From Edaphochlamys debaryana (lineage: Eukaryota; Chlorophyta; Chlorophyceae; Chlamydomonadales): a stretch of DNA of 64,000 nt. Positions within the stretch are counted from its first letter, which is position 1. The number at the start of each line of letters is the position of its first letter. Below are positions 1-12,800 of the stretch, piece by piece. Below the pieces are notes generated by a model, which was not told the DNA's origin, ran no database searches, and saw only the letters and a program-made list of their open reading frames with translations. The stretch spans positions 186,001 to 250,000 of the forward strand of contig JAEHOE010000046.1 in assembly GCA_016858145.1 (NCBI GenBank), given 5' to 3'. The translations under genes were made by a program, and so were the position numbers.

Positions 1-1420
1 CGGCGAGAGGGGTGCTCCTGCTGTGGGCCAGGCGCCGGGATGCCGCGGTACGCGTACGGCAGGGGCCTCGGAGTGTGCGGCTACGACAGGGCCGCGTGGG
101 TTTTGCTACACGGTGTTACTCAGCGGCGGCGGCCCTGAATGGAAGACTGCAGGCGCGGCGTGTGACGTATGCCTATGACTATGACTATGGAAGACGGGTG
201 CCGGGCTATGCCGTTGTGGGGGCTGACGCCGCGGCGGATACATGCGCGGGGCTGTGTGGATTGAGGCCTGCATGCGGGGGAGGGGAGTGCAGCGTGCATT
301 CGTGCGTTCGCGGGGAGGCTCGAGGTACCAGGCAGGCGCGTGACACCACTGGCGCGACGGTTAACTGGTGACGTGTGCTGCCTCTACCGTGATGGTGGCG
401 GGAAGTTGAAGGCACGGTAGCGCTGTGATGACAGGTAGGCAGCAGGTGCTGTTGCCGTTGGTTGGTGATAGCGCACCCACCCGCTGCGGTCTAGCACTGG
501 CAACATCGGCAGTTATTTGTCGTGCGCACAATCCGCACATGCGGGGCTGAGGACTTCGTGTGGTGCAGGAGCGGGCGGTGTCGCTGGGGGCTGGTGCTGC
601 TGGTGCAGGGCATGCACGGATGGGAAGACAGTGCCTCGATGGTTGGCAAAGGGTAAAGAATGGAGGTGCCGCACCAAGACGGCCTGGCCGCCGCGGCGCC
701 CCCCCTTGTTCATTCCATCCGTGGCAGCCAGCAGCGCCAACTGGCCCTAGCGATCGAGCCTGGAGGGAGGCGGCCCCTCAGGCAGCCGGCAAGGCGGAGA
801 GGCGCGGATGGAGTGAGGTAGGGCCGCACGTACGGTGGGGCCAGACCTGGTCAGCAGAGCACGCTGCTTATACACTGCAACTGGAGGCCAATAATGCGGC
901 AGGCTGATGCAGGTGTCAAGCATGCTAGCCCTGCGGCAGGCCGTCGACCGCGACCGGCGGGGCAAGCGGGGAGGGGCGGGTCGGGCCCTGCCGTCGAGCG
1001 AGTGCGGGTCGCACCATGAAGTCTTGTGCGAGTGCCGTCCGTTCTCATACACCGCTTCTCGGCTGCGAGCAAAATGTCCTGCAACAAGAGATGCGATGCA
1101 CAGTCGCTCCTGCTCAGCCCTGGCGGAGGGACAATTTGTCGGGCTGGAGCACGTTGACGATCGAGCGCGGACACATGGCGTGGACGACGCTTACGCATAG
1201 CTTCCTCTAATGGTCAGAGTACGTTTATAGCTTAGCTGGCCCGGGGACACTTGAGACGTAGAGCTGACTTGTCCTGTGCGTCCCGGCAAACACTGCTGCT
1301 GCTGCTAGTGCACGCCGCCCTGGGAACACGGCCGCAGCAGTTTCAGTAGCTCATGCACACAACATGGCGCTGCTCTGGGCGTACGCTGTGCACGGCAGAA
1401 ACAGGCGCTAAGTGAATCGT
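1..1420. other. Left edge, no supported gene
   Basis: No gene could be supported here. Codons beginning at base 1 stay open to a TGA near base 141 and could be the tail of a gene entering from the left, but two other frames are open as well. An ATG-initiated frame at 907-1200 (97 residues, ending in an acidic stretch HVDDRARTHGVDDAYA) is protein-like but has no family resemblance and no splice support. The first exon or exons of paralogue A may also lie in the last part of this stretch. Confidence 0.4.
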
Positions 1421-1490
1421 CCAGGAAGTTTTGCGCGCCGTGCCAAGTAGGCGCAGGCGTTCCACCTGTTTACGAGGGCCCTCTGCACGG

Positions 1491-4400
1491 ATGGAGCGGG
1501 GCAGAGCTGGCTCCAGGTCTGTTTCTTGTGCTCAGCCGCTGCCCGGCCTACTGGCCGTAGAAGAGGCTGTCCGTAACGGCCTGCTGCGACAGACGTGAGT
1601 GGTTTGTGAGCTGAAGTAGCATGCTGGGGCAGCACAGCACTGCCAGGGTGTCTGAGGGGCTGCAGAAATCACCCGCAAAGCTGCAATTGCATTTACATTC
1701 TCCCTGCACTCAGAGCTCACATGCACGTGCCCCCGTGCTGCAGGGTGGGGTTGTGGAGTGGACTGGCGTCAGAGCTTGGCCACCTCACACGGGCAGGCCC
1801 AGAACACGGGCAACTCCAGCAGCAGCCGCTGTTGAGAGCCGCCGCCCCCCGCCATGACTCAGCACCCGCCAGACACCGGCAAGAGCTACACGACGCGTAC
1901 CCTGTGGCGCCGGTGGGGGACGAGGGCAACGCAGCGGGTGCATACAGGGGGGAGGGGTGGACGTGATGGCCGGGGTAGCTGAGCCGACGTACATGCATGT
2001 ACAGCAGACAGAGCGCTGAGCGATGATGAGTTTGCCGCATATATACTGCAGTGCAGTGACCGCACAAACTTGTGTATCTGTGCTACCGCCCCCGTGCTCC
2101 GCCTGCAGCTCTCACCGACCGCGGCAGCTGACGCCGCTGCGGCGGCGGCGGCGGTCGCGCTTGACGGCAGCAGTGGCGGCGAGCGCCTGGAAACGGAGAC
2201 CGACGACGCCAGCGGGAGTAGCATGAGCGGTGGCGGCGGCGGTGGTACCAAGCGACGGAGGTCCCCGTCGACGGCCAAACAATCCCGCCGCGCGGCAATC
2301 AGACACAAGGTCCGGAATACATACTAGTACTAAGTATATCTATTGGTGGCCGTACTGCTTGATGTGCTACGTACTGCATGCACACAGCTGACATCACTAA
2401 TTTCAGACCTTAAGGTCCTGAAGTTTCAGTTGATATCCAATAACTAACAACGTCCTGTTGCCCAATTGTGCGTCCGCAGTGCGGCACCCAGGGCGTTGCC
2501 AAGCTGGTCCAGGCCACCACGCGGCTCTACATTGGCGTGGGGCAGGTCCGGGAGTGGCTGGGGGAGGTGGAGGAGCGGCGGCAGCTGGACGTCAAGGTGC
2601 GTGTGGAGAGCGAGCGGGGGTCGAGAGCCAAGCAGGGTAGTCGGGAAGCAGTGAGGGGAGGGTAGCGTACCGCCCTCCAGATTCTAGACTTGGCTTGAAA
2701 CCCTCTCCCTGTCCAAGCAGCCCTGGCCCTTTTCCCTAGCTCTATCCTGCCTGCTTTCTTCTTAACCCAAGCTCGCTCTTCCCCGCCCCTTACCTTGTCG
2801 GCATCAGGTCCAGCTGGACGGGCGGCTCCAGCCCAAGCCCCACCGCGGCGAGCTGCTGTACAACAAGGGCGCGCACTACTACTGGGTCACCGGCACCAGC
2901 CTGCGCAAGCTGGCCAAGGGCAAGTGGTTCATGGGCTGGCGGCACAGCCCCGAGGAGGGCCTGGTGCTGCTGCTGCGGTCGCCCAAGGACCCCGAGGTCA
3001 AAGCGGCAAGGAAGGAGGGGGTGCCGCTGGCCAAGGAGTCCGCGCAGCAGCAGCGGCAGCAGATGTGGTTGATCAGCCACAGCAGCGCAGATGCCGGTGC
3101 GTGGGTCAGGAGCAGCGGCCAGCAAGAGGCGGAGCGAGGTGCCCCCAGCAGCCCTCGTCCTCTGCCGCCTGGCGGCGAGAGGAGCGGCGGTATGCAGGCA
3201 ACGCTCCTGCCAAGCGACGGCGGGGCTAGCGGCATGGCGCCCCCGCCAGCGGACCGGCGAGTTCTGGTCCACCCGCAGTACCCGCAGGCGGAGGCGGACC
3301 ATTTCAGCACGGGAGGTGCCGCTCATCATCTCCTGAAGAAGCGGCCTCTAACAGAGGCCCTTCCCGTCCTCAACAGCAGTGGTCTCTGGGCACAGCAGAC
3401 GACGGCGGCGGCGGCGTTGCAGACGGCGGGGCCCACGACCTGTGGGAGTGCGGCGGCGGCGGGCATCTCTGCCCATCACCTCGGGCTCCACAGGGGCCTG
3501 CTGGCGGAAGCGCCGGCAGGGGGTGGCGGCGCCGCCACCCACAGCTGGGACCTCGACAGCGGGCGGCTCCTGCTGGGCGCACGCGCCCTGCCGCCGCCGC
3601 CACCGGCGAGGAGCTTAGAAGCGGCGGCGCACGGGCAGGCTCGAGCAGCAGAGCTGGGGCTCGCCCCTTCCCCTCCGTTCAGCAGTGCCGGCGGCGCTCG
3701 CTCGCAATCCGCGGGGCAGCATGTGAACATGCTGGATCTGGACTTGCCCTACCTGTACGGCGCCTCACGGCAAGCCCAGGTGCCGCCGTACAACTCACAG
3801 CAGCACCCCCCGCTAAGCGGTTGGGGCGCAGGCGGCAGGGGCGGCCAGCGTAGCCAGGGCGGCGGCGGCGACAGCGGCGCTAGCGGCACGCCACAGAACG
3901 CTGCAGGGGGCGGCTTGCTGGGGCTGCAGGTAGCTGACCTGGCGAGGCTGCTTGAGCTGCCGGGACTGGAGGTGGCTGGCGGCCGCCTGTCCCTCAGAAG
4001 CCCGGCGGCGGCGGTAACAGTAGCAGTGGCGGCGGCGGGCCCCTCAGCAGCGGACAACGGCATCGACCGCAGCCACTGGGCTGCGCGGCCGCGGCCGAGC
4101 CCTGCTGTCATGGACCTGACAGCGGCAGAGGGCAGCAGGGAGGCACTGCCTCTGATGGCCGCTGCTTCCACCCAACCGCCGAGTTCTGGGCGTTTTGGCG
4201 GCGCTCCTGACAAGCGCTGCTCTGGCGGCGGTGCCACCGCCAGAAGCCATCTGCCACTAGCGCAGGAGGCGGCGCCGGAGCACGTGCCGCCTCATGGGCC
4301 GTCGGGCCGGACCACGCTGCTGCCGCCCATCCCGGTGCCGCCCCACATCGCCGACCTGCTGCCCGCTGAGCAGCTGCCGGCAGGGGTGTGGGTGCGCTTT

Positions 4401-4838
4401 CGAGTGGACTCGGGGCCCGTGGTCGAGGAGGCAGTCCGCTGCAGGGTGAGCAAGCAAGTAATAAAGGACAAGTGGTTTGGGCGGGCGTGCCAATCAAGCT
4501 TGGCGCTGATACCTGAACGAAGGTACCCACGCATCGATGACCGAGCTGGCTATCTAGCAACAGGGGAGGGCATAGGATAGGCCGGATTGGCTAGTGGCCC
4601 CTTCATTCGCACTGCTTTTTTGCAAGCCCGCCCCTCCTTGCAAGTCCCCGCCCCCTTGCCCTTCTCTACCCTGTTGACATGCCTTACCACAACTTGCTTG
4701 CGTCAGGTCCGGGTCGACGGCGAGAGGGGCGCACGTGTGCTGTGCGACCTGCCGGCCTTGGTGCTGTTCCAGTGGGAGCTGGGCAGGTGGAGCTCCATGC
4801 GGGATGGCTCCCTCCTCATCAGCCTGCGCTCCACGTAG
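1491..4838 (+). CDS. Paralogue A: unrecognised three-module nuclear-type protein
   Basis: Exons with agreeing phases: 1491-1594, 1744-1912, 2109-2309, 2480-2596, 2808-4445, 4707-4838 (about 786 residues from the first ATG; the frame is open upstream to 1416, so the true start may be earlier). The most conserved block, residues 159-250 or so, starts CGTQGVAKLVQ and ends GWRHSPEEGLVLLLRSP. A linker of about 450 residues rich in Ala, Gly and Gln follows, then a C-terminal block (LLPAEQLPAGV to DGSLLISLRS). A short basic cluster (TKRRRSP) precedes the central block and could be a nuclear signal. The N-terminal block contains GLWSGLASELG, matched by GLWSVAAELS in paralogue B at 20.4-24.8 kb. The three blocks share a pattern of alternating hydrophobics, then Trp and Asp/Glu-Gly-Leu-Leu, loosely like plant B3 domains. 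That link is inference; the family is not recognised. The exon 3 donor (GTCCGG) is weak. Confidence 0.7.
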
Positions 4839-5010
4839 CCAGGTGAGGTGAGCGGCGGCATCACAATAGTACAGCACCGGTGCAGTACAATACAAAAGGG
4901 AGCGGGTACGTAAAGTTTACTACACGGAGCTCCAGCGTATACTAATCCGTCCGAGAGGAGTTGCTAGCTAGCTCACTTATGGCTTGCTTGGCCACACAAG
5001 TATATACTTG

Positions 5011-7040
5011 ATTTTCCCTGCACTCAGAGCGCACATGCACGTGCCCCCGTGCTACGGGGTGGGGTTGTGGAGTGGCGTGGCGTCAGAGCTTGGCCACCTC
5101 ACACGGGCAGGCCCAGAACACGGGCAACTCCAGCAGCAGCCGCTGTTGAGAGCCGCCGCCCCCCGCCATGACTCAGCACCCGCCAGACACCCGCAAGAGC
5201 TACACGACGCGTACCCTGTGCCGCCGGTGGGTGACGAGGGCAACGCAGCGGGTTAATGCAGGGGGAAGGGGTCCGACCCCACGACGAGTCGACGTGATGA
5301 CCTGGGTAGCTGTAACCGTACTTGGGCACCTGTAATCGCCCCCGTGCTCCGCCTGCAGCTCACACCAAGTGCCTCAGCTGACGCCGCCACGGCGGCGGCG
5401 GCGGTTGCGCTTGACGGCAGCTGTTGCGGCGAGCCCCTGGCAACGGAAAGCGACGGCGTGGCATGAGCTGTGGCGGCGGCGGCGGTAGGTGCCAAGCGAG
5501 GAAGGTCCCCGACGAATGCAACGTTTGCCAACGTGTGTACCGCTGGCGGCGGCACTGCACACGGCGGAGGGCGCTGGGAGAGGCGATGGCCTCTTACTTG
5601 GTCCTCATGCATTGGGCGGCAGATAGAGCGGCAGCCTCGTGGCGGAAGCCCTGCCCGTGGGCATGGTGGGCAGCAGCCTCCTCGTTGAGGCCGAAGCTCT
5701 ATCTGCTGCTAGCAGCCGGGCGCCGCCTCTGCTGGACCACAGCTGCGGCGCTGCGGACAGCCGGGGCCGCTGTGGGCAGCAGAGCGAGCATTGGGGACCT
5801 AGGGGACCCGCGAGGGCGGCAAGGCATGCAGCCCCCTGGCAACGCCGGCGACGAGCGGTGTTGGCGGTGCCACCAGCAGCGGCGGGAGTCGTGGCGGCCG
5901 CCACCGCGGTGGACGGCTCCTGCACGCGCAGAGCAGCTTATCTACCGCCGGCGGCGCCAGTGTTGACGGTCAGGGATCCAGAGCCGCTGGGCTGGCCAGC
6001 TCGTACTTTTCCGCCGGGACAGCGTACAGCGAACCATCGGCGGGGCAATCAAGCCATATGCCTGGATCTCACCGTGAACCACGGCACCGGCCGGCCCTCC
6101 CAGGCCCCAGAAAGTCCCCCGCGGCCGCCACCGCCTTCGCCACCACGACAACTGGCTGGGTCAGGAGTTGGCGGCGGCGGGGGCGGCAAGAGAGGCGGCG
6201 GAGGCAGCCTGCGGGTGCCGCTGCTGGGTAGCGGAGTCCCGGCGGCGGCTTGTCAGTGCTACAGATGTCCGACCTGGTTCGGCTACTCGACGTGCCGGAT
6301 CTGGAGGGCGGTAGTGGCGGTCCGTCAATCGTCAAGACGGCGGCAGCGCCGGCGGGCGTACCGGTTGTTATGGAGCGTAGCGGCGTCGCCGGCGCGCGGC
6401 GGGTTGGGGCCGCCGCGGTCCCTGCCAAGGCCTGCGGCGGCGGCGGCGGCGGACCCGCCGCTGGCCGGGGGCAGGCAGCCGCCGCTGACCGCTGAAGATC
6501 TGCTGCCGACGCCGACGCCCCTGCTGTCCGAGCGGCTTGGCCGCGCTGCTGCTGCGCCAGTAGTTAGCTGTTCCACTGGCGGCCGCGCCTCCCCGCATCC
6601 CGCCGCCGGCGGCGGTAACATCTGCAGCACCAATACGAGCGCTAGCCCCTGCCGCTGGTGGCAGAGGCGAATGAAGGAGCTTGCGCCGCTGCCTCATCAC
6701 GTGCCGGCGGCAGGCCGCCGGGCCTCGGCCGGCCGAAGGTTACACCTTCAGCACCAGCAGCGCTAGCCACCTGCCACTGGCTCGGGGTGTCGAGACGCTT
6801 GCGCCGCGGCCTCACCATAAACAGCAGCCGTCTGCGGGCTGCCGGACCTCGGAAGCAAGCAAGGACGCTGCCGCCCGACCCGATGCCGCTAATGCCGCCC
6901 CACATCCCCAAGCTAGCCAAGCTCCTGCCCGCTGAGCAGCTGCCGGCAGCAGTGGCGCTGTGGTGGTGCGTTCTCAAGTGGACTCAGGGCCACTCAGTGA
7001 TCGAGGAGGCAGCCCATCCGCTGCGGGGTAAGGGGGTTTG
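5011..7040 (+). pseudogene. A': decayed tandem copy of paralogue A
   Basis: Starts about 3,313 bases after the equivalent point in A, with near-identical sequence from 5011 (matching 1698 onward). Breaks visible: the exon 2 acceptor GCTGCAG of A reads GCTACGG here; exon 3, whose acceptor near 5358 is intact, has lost about 10 bases near 5455 and runs into TGA at once; the central-block exons (the CGTQG and VQLDG parts) are absent; later pieces resembling LQVADLARLLELPGL (near 6262, as LQMSDLVRLLDVPDL) and LLPAEQLPA (near 6925) lie in different frames. The donor after the C-terminal block survives as GTAAGG near 7028, but no last exon was found. It is a tandem duplicate followed by deletion and frameshift. 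Confidence 0.75.
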
Positions 7041-7897
7041 CTTGTTAAAGCTGGCTGGGCAGGGCAGCGGGGCCATGGTGGTTTTACCACTGAGCTCCCA
7101 GCCGCCACGACGACGTTCCGCTAGTCCCGCCCGCCACGGTCTCTGCTATTTATGCGGGGGTGTTGGGTAGTACGGGCACGGGGGACGGGTAGGCCCGGGA
7201 CTAGCGGCAGGCTAGGCAGGCTGGCGGGCGCCGGGCGGTCAGTTGTTCGGGGATTCAATGGAGTCATAATGAGGGGGGTCAGTGACGTGGAGTCATGGCG
7301 AGGGAGTTCAGGGCCTCTATCTCTCAGGGCAGCTGCTGACGGTCTCGTTTGGGAGCCGCACACCTGTCTCGTCTGCCTCCTGCCTACGGCCCTGCTGCTC
7401 GCCCTCGCCCCTACCCAAACCCCCGCCAGCAGGTGGCCGATACGGTATCACTGCTGCATGCCGGGAGCTGTGGCGGCAGCGGTTGGCAGCAGCGAGTGCG
7501 GCTCGACGGCGGGGCGGACAAGGTGGATGGAGGCAGGGCGGCGGCTGGTAGGGGTGTGTGGGGCAAGAAGCTGCTCGACAAGTAGAGGCGGAGGCCACGA
7601 AGAGGGCAGCCGAGGGTTATAGGGGGCCACACGACAAGTAGTGGCACAGGGGCAAGCAGAAGAAGGACGAGGAAGAGGCCGGGAGCAGGCGTAGCGCTAG
7701 AAGGGCATGCAACGAATGAACGAAGCGAGATGGGTGGAGGCAAGGGCGCGGCATGTGGACTGGTTGGGCGGCTGTGCATGATTGACGGCCGGGGTAGGGA
7801 GGGAAAGTGGATGGGGGATCTCACAGGGAGCTGGGCCGGGGCATGGCACAGGAGGTCAGGAGGGGGCATGCAGGAGGGGTGCAGGAGGTGGTGCATG

Positions 7898-7981
7898 GGG
7901 TACGAGGGCAGAGGCATGGGGGACGGAGTGGTTCTGCCCAACGGGAAGGTCTACATCGTGAATGGAGCGCACGTGGGTTGG
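7898..7981 (+). pseudogene. Glyoxal/galactose oxidase-like fragment
   Basis: The plus frame reads GYEGRGMGDGVVLPNGKVYI followed by VNGAHVGW. This resembles the kelch-blade motif of glyoxal and galactose oxidases (pattern R-x-M-x-D-x-V-x-LPxGKV-x-x-x-NGA-x-x-G-W), secreted copper-radical enzymes. No other blade, copper ligand or splice-compatible neighbouring exon was found, so it is treated as an isolated relic. The similarity rests on about 28 residues and could be misleading. Confidence 0.4.
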
Positions 7982-8253
7982 GTGCAGAGCAGGGGATGCA
8001 GGGACAAGGATTCGGGTGAGGGGTGGATGCGTGCTGTCCGGCTCTCTTGTCGGAAGGGCAGGTTCGGCACGGCTTTGACACATGCTTTGCGTGGGCGTTC
8101 CCTCGCACAGAATGGCAGAGCCGGGTCGGGGGGGCCTAGGGGAAGGGGCTCCCTATGGGCTTGCCCCATCGGCCGGTGGGTCGCGTTGTCGAAGCACCCG
8201 CTCGCGCAGCACCGCTGGGTCGGCGCATCCGAGGCAGTGCGTTGGCCCCATAT

Positions 8254-8322
8254 CCCCATAGCTCCATAGACCCCAAGCCTCATAGCCGCATAGCCCCATA
8301 GCCCCATAGCCGCATACAGAGA
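8254..8322 (+). repeat. CATAGCCC-type short tandem repeat
   Basis: Repeated units of the form CATAGCCCCATAGC and variants (CATAGCTC, CATAGCCG) occur back to back. Ordinary minisatellite; no coding role seen. Confidence 0.75.
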
Positions 8323-8778
8323 CACAATGGGGTTGGGGTTGGAGCGGGGTCAGCCTGTGTAACTCCTGGGCTCTCCTCGAGGATAGGGGCGCCCTGAGGT
8401 GGCTGGGCCGCAGTGCGGCGTTGTGGGTGTGCGCGTGACAAACGTTACAGAGGTCACGCCTACCCAGCGGACGGCGTTCGTTATTAAGGGCCGTCGCGAA
8501 GGAAGGACAATGAACCTCTGCAAGGGGCGGCTGGATGCGGTACGGGTTTTGACCTGAGCTTGCTTTCAGTTGCGAGTCAGTTGCGGCCCCCTCAAGCGGG
8601 CGGCGGTGTGCGCTTGCTGGAGCGCAGCGAGCTAGCGCAGGAGGTAGGGTCGAGGTGCGTGGTGGGGATGATGAGCTGGGATACAGCTTATTGTAAGACT
8701 CAGCACGGCTGATGTGATGATGTCCAAAATGCCAGATGGTGTCAGACCACAAGGTGATGGGTCTTACTCACGTTGCAG

Positions 8779-8995
8779 TTCAATGAAGTTATGGCAGGCG
8801 CCCAGCCTCCGCAAGAAACAACACATCACCACGAGGGGTCCAGCAGTGCGTGTCGCGCCGGTGGTCACCGTGACGAGAGCGAGGTGTCAAGCCCCGGTGG
8901 GCGCTCAGGGCCTCGTCCCACAGAGGTCGTACGACCACCTTCCCACACCAGCAGATGCCCGAGAGCCGTACAACAACACGCCATACTTAGACTGA
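8779..8995 (+). CDS. Possible terminal exon of an unknown gene
   Basis: Following a good acceptor (CGTTGCAG ending at 8778), one frame runs open to TGA at 8993-8995 and ends with a protein-like tail, PADAREPYNNTPYLD. No upstream exon could be joined to it and no family is recognised. A second frame of the same stretch is also open, so the reading is uncertain. Confidence 0.2.
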
Positions 8996-9872
8996 CACCG
9001 TTTCTTATACCGTGTATATACCGGTACCTCACACTCCGACAGTGCCGTACAGCAAAACGCGTACACCAGACTAGCTAGCACATCCGCAGCAGTGTGGAGC
9101 GGATCTTTTATTGAGTGCTTATGAGTCGAAACCCAGTCTACCGTATGTATATCGAGGCTGCGCAGGGGCTGTAAGGGCAAATACTGGCTGGTAGACCCCC
9201 TAACGCCACGCCCTACTGCCTGGCACGCCCAGCGTTGACAGAAGGTGCCATGACAACGCGGATGCCATGTCTTGAATGCCTTAGATAGAGGGGTCCACCG
9301 ACCCTAGGCGTCCACGGCCCAGTTGTCTGCGGGCGGGGGGAAGTAAACAAGAGGGCCATTCGCTCAGTAAGCTTTGTCTCGACCCACGGCAGCCATGCTG
9401 TCGGCCAGACACCGGTGCATGCGCCTTAAGCGCCACGGCCTGTAGCACCCACGCACCGTCGGGGACCGTACTCATCCAGTAGGCCTCCCTCTCTCCGACT
9501 TGCTGATTCTCAAGCGCGAGAACGGGTGTACCAACAGATGACGGTTTATACACCCCAACGCTATTCCGGGCGTAGCCCCTAGGCATGGGCATTGGGTAGA
9601 AGAGGATGGGCGGGCGGGGAAGGGAGGTGGTCAACAGTTCCTTGCTCCCCACTCAGCCCGGGTAGAGAGCGAGAGGCGCGCAGTGAATTTGACTATGGGC
9701 CGCCCCCCTTTCCCCCATTGCACGCACGCACCCCAGCGCGGCCTTTGCAGCACTAATCAACTGCATGCATGAGGGCCGAGAGTACCGAGCGAGAGTGAGT
9801 GTGAGCGCGGAAGCCAGCAGCAGGTCACCTATCTAACAAACCCCCGGGCGGCAGGGTAGCTAGCCTGCAGCT

Positions 9873-12800
9873 TTACATGCCACCCACGCCCTTTGCACAC
9901 CCATACAGCCGGCTGCTGTTGGCCCCCGCGCGCCGGCTCTGGTAGGTGCTCACCACCCTGTCAAGGGAACAGCCGAGCGATTGGGGCGTGTTGAATGGAT
10001 AGAACCGCGCTTCCGCCGCCACAGGCCCGCGGCGCCCTCCCTGACACGCGTGGCCCTGGCCCCCGATATCCCCGCTGTCCCTACTGTCCCCGCATGCACG
10101 CACCTGTTGGCGTACTTCCTCGTTCCCGATGTTGTCCCAGGGGGGATGCGCATTTCAAAGGCAAAAGCCTGCCCGCACGTGGGATCAGTGCGTGGGCGGT
10201 GATCAAGCACCAGCAGCAGACGCCAGATCGCTTTGCTGCCATGCACTGCTCCGGAGAACCACGCAAGCTGCGCTGGTGCCCCACCTGGGTTGGGTCCGTG
10301 TACGTGTCGTCGCACTTCTTGAGGACGAGCTTATCTGCTCGACCGTAGGACGGCTCGCGGTTCAGGCTGGTGGCCAGGCACAGGTCTTGCTTTATCATTG
10401 GGCGGATCTGGTAGAACACCGTCTGCAAAACCAATCATGTTGATAAGCACAAGAAGGAGCACTGAGTTACAGCGTTCAGTGCACGCACCCTCCTGGCAGG
10501 AGGGTATGCACGCAGGCGGGACAGGTATAAAGCCGCGTACCAGCATGTTGTAACCTGTCCACGTCAGCACGTTGAGGTTGCCTAAGCACCGGTCCGTGTC
10601 CGTGCCGCAGTCGCTCCCATCAGTCCTACAGGTGACGTTGAACGGGAACTTGCAGTACCACGGTGCACCTGCGTGGGCATTGGATGGGTCGGCCGGGGGT
10701 CACAGGAAGGAGGTGCTTTCTATAGTGAAACTCATTCCCAAACTCCCAAACTCATTCCCCAGCCCACCAGGTGGCAGCTGCCGGATCTTCCACATCACGT
10801 TCTTCCAGGCGGGTAGTTGCGACAGGGGGGCCGGGCAGGGGCGCGATGGGGGCAGGGCGGGGCACAGGCGGCGGGGGACCCGGAGGGGCGGGGCGGGGCG
10901 CAGGCGGCGGGGGGCCGGGAGGGGGTGGGGCGGGGCACAGCCGGGGTAAAGCGTGCCGCGATGAAAGGATGGAGTGACAGCGGGCTCCACCGGACATGCT
11001 TGGGTTCGCTGCAGGGTACCTTATTCGGCGTGTACGACGCCATGTGCATGTACTATATTCGTCGTACCTTGTTGCCGGGAGCGTACAGCTGCGTTGTCAC
11101 GTTGAGGCCTTCACGCAGCTTCACGTCTTCAGGGAATCCCATTGCCAGCCACCCAGGGCTCCCATAAGGATTGGTGCTGGCAAAGAATGAAACACCATTC
11201 GGCGGCACATCTGCAAGCAGATCGAGCAAATACGGATATGGCTTTGGGGGCCGGGCTCGCTTCGGTGCGTTGTGGTAGGTGCAATGCGCATACATGCGAG
11301 TTAGAAGCTTACCCCAGCACTTCTGCGGTTGAAAGTAATTGCTGCCGTCTCTGTAAAAGATGGTGAGTTGGTTGGGCTTGCACTGGCAGTACCTGCACAC
11401 GAGTTACACGGGGACAGGCAAATAGCCATGAGTGCGAGGGTCAGGATGGAGCGCGTGGGTAGGAGGATGGGCGGGTCTGACGCACCCAAGCAATGCCCGT
11501 CTACGGCTGGCGGAGTCCATCTAGTACAACTGCAGGCCCTAGCTAGCCCGCTAGCTCACTCACCATAATTCTTTCTGCTGATTGTTGTCCCCCAGAAGAG
11601 GGGCGCTGAATGACACGTTCGCGAGGCACGGTTCTGCAAATAATGCAGGGGGTGGGTAGGAAGTGTAAATCAATCGTGCAGATCTTGGCAAGAGGACGCC
11701 AACCCATGCCTCATCGACGCTTCCGGTTCACGCGCAAGGCAATAGCGCACACGAAGCACAGCCGATTGGCACATTAGTCGAAGAAAATATGTTATTTTAC
11801 GCCATGTACGGCAGTGTGCACAGTGTACGGCAAGGGGTGGGTGGGGGGGTCGGGGGGGGGGTCGGAACATTTGTGGGTCGTGTCGGAAACTAATAAAGTT
11901 TCTGCCCCCCCCCCTCCCCCTGAACAATGGGGTGAAGAATGGGTGAAGTGCGAGAGAGCGAGGCGAGGACGAGGCCCTACTTGATGACAGAGGCCAATCA
12001 AGCCGGGGCCACTCACCCCGACACTGCTACGTGCAGCGCGTGGGAGATGCGACACCTCACGAAATGACTGGGTAACAAGCGACGTCCAGACGGTTTTGCC
12101 GTCTTTGTTCTTGAGGAAGACGCCGCCATCCAGGTCATCACGAATGCTCATGCTGGAGATAGAAGCACGGTCAGGGCACAGGGGCAACGCAGTCAGGGCG
12201 CGCGGTTGGTGGCGTGAATGGGTGCGTGGGTGCCCACACGTGCATGGGTTCCCACGCTTCCTATGCTAGTTGTTCAGGCCCTACCTGTAAGGGGCGTTAT
12301 CGGAGCCGGCAAACTGGCGGCGGGTTGGGCAAGGCGGCGCGGCGGGAGGGACGGGCGGGGCTTGACGCTTGAGTCGAGGAAGGCGTGGCTCAGCCCTTCT
12401 CCTGAGTGCCTTCGGGCAGCCACCCTTGTCCCCACGCCCAGGTCACATCTGCGTGTTGGGAGCGGCGCACCTACCTGGGGGAATGAGGTCCCGGAGCCCA
12501 AGGTGACCGGACTGCTGACGTCGTTAATCTCCATGGAGTCTGCGTGTGCAGCGAAATCCAGGAGCTGAGAGGAACACACGTACAGCCGCGCCATGGTAGG
12601 CCCAGGATGAAAGCTACAAACCCCAGGCCACCCCAGGTGCTCAGCTGCCCATCTACTCATCACGCCCCGCTGAGTCCAGCCCGCCTAGCTCGCCTGACGT
12701 CTTCGTTTCGTTCTTGTATCCTTGAGTGACCCATTTGCCTGTGTTGGTCAGCACCATGGACGCAAAGGCGAACCCGGGCCCCCTCTTGCCATTACGCCAC

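Larger units (their letters stand above)
7041..9872. other. Gene-poor stretch with fragments
   Basis: Mostly G-rich, low-complexity sequence with many overlapping open frames on both strands and no coherent exon chain. It contains an oxidase-like fragment, a short tandem repeat and a possible terminal exon, listed separately. A minus-strand frame at 9281-9652 is open and protein-like but matches nothing recognised; it could be 3' untranslated sequence of the lectin gene or part of an old element. Confidence 0.4.

Noticed and set aside
1854..1937. An apparent first exon of paralogue A (ATG, MTQHPPDTGKSY...), intact also in A'.
   Set aside because: The overlapping frame encodes GLWSGLASELG, which matches paralogue B in the same phase, so the ATG frame is a shadow.
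5639..6766. A 375-residue plus frame in A'.
   Set aside because: The segments homologous to A are in different frames; the long frame is a product of GC-rich sequence.
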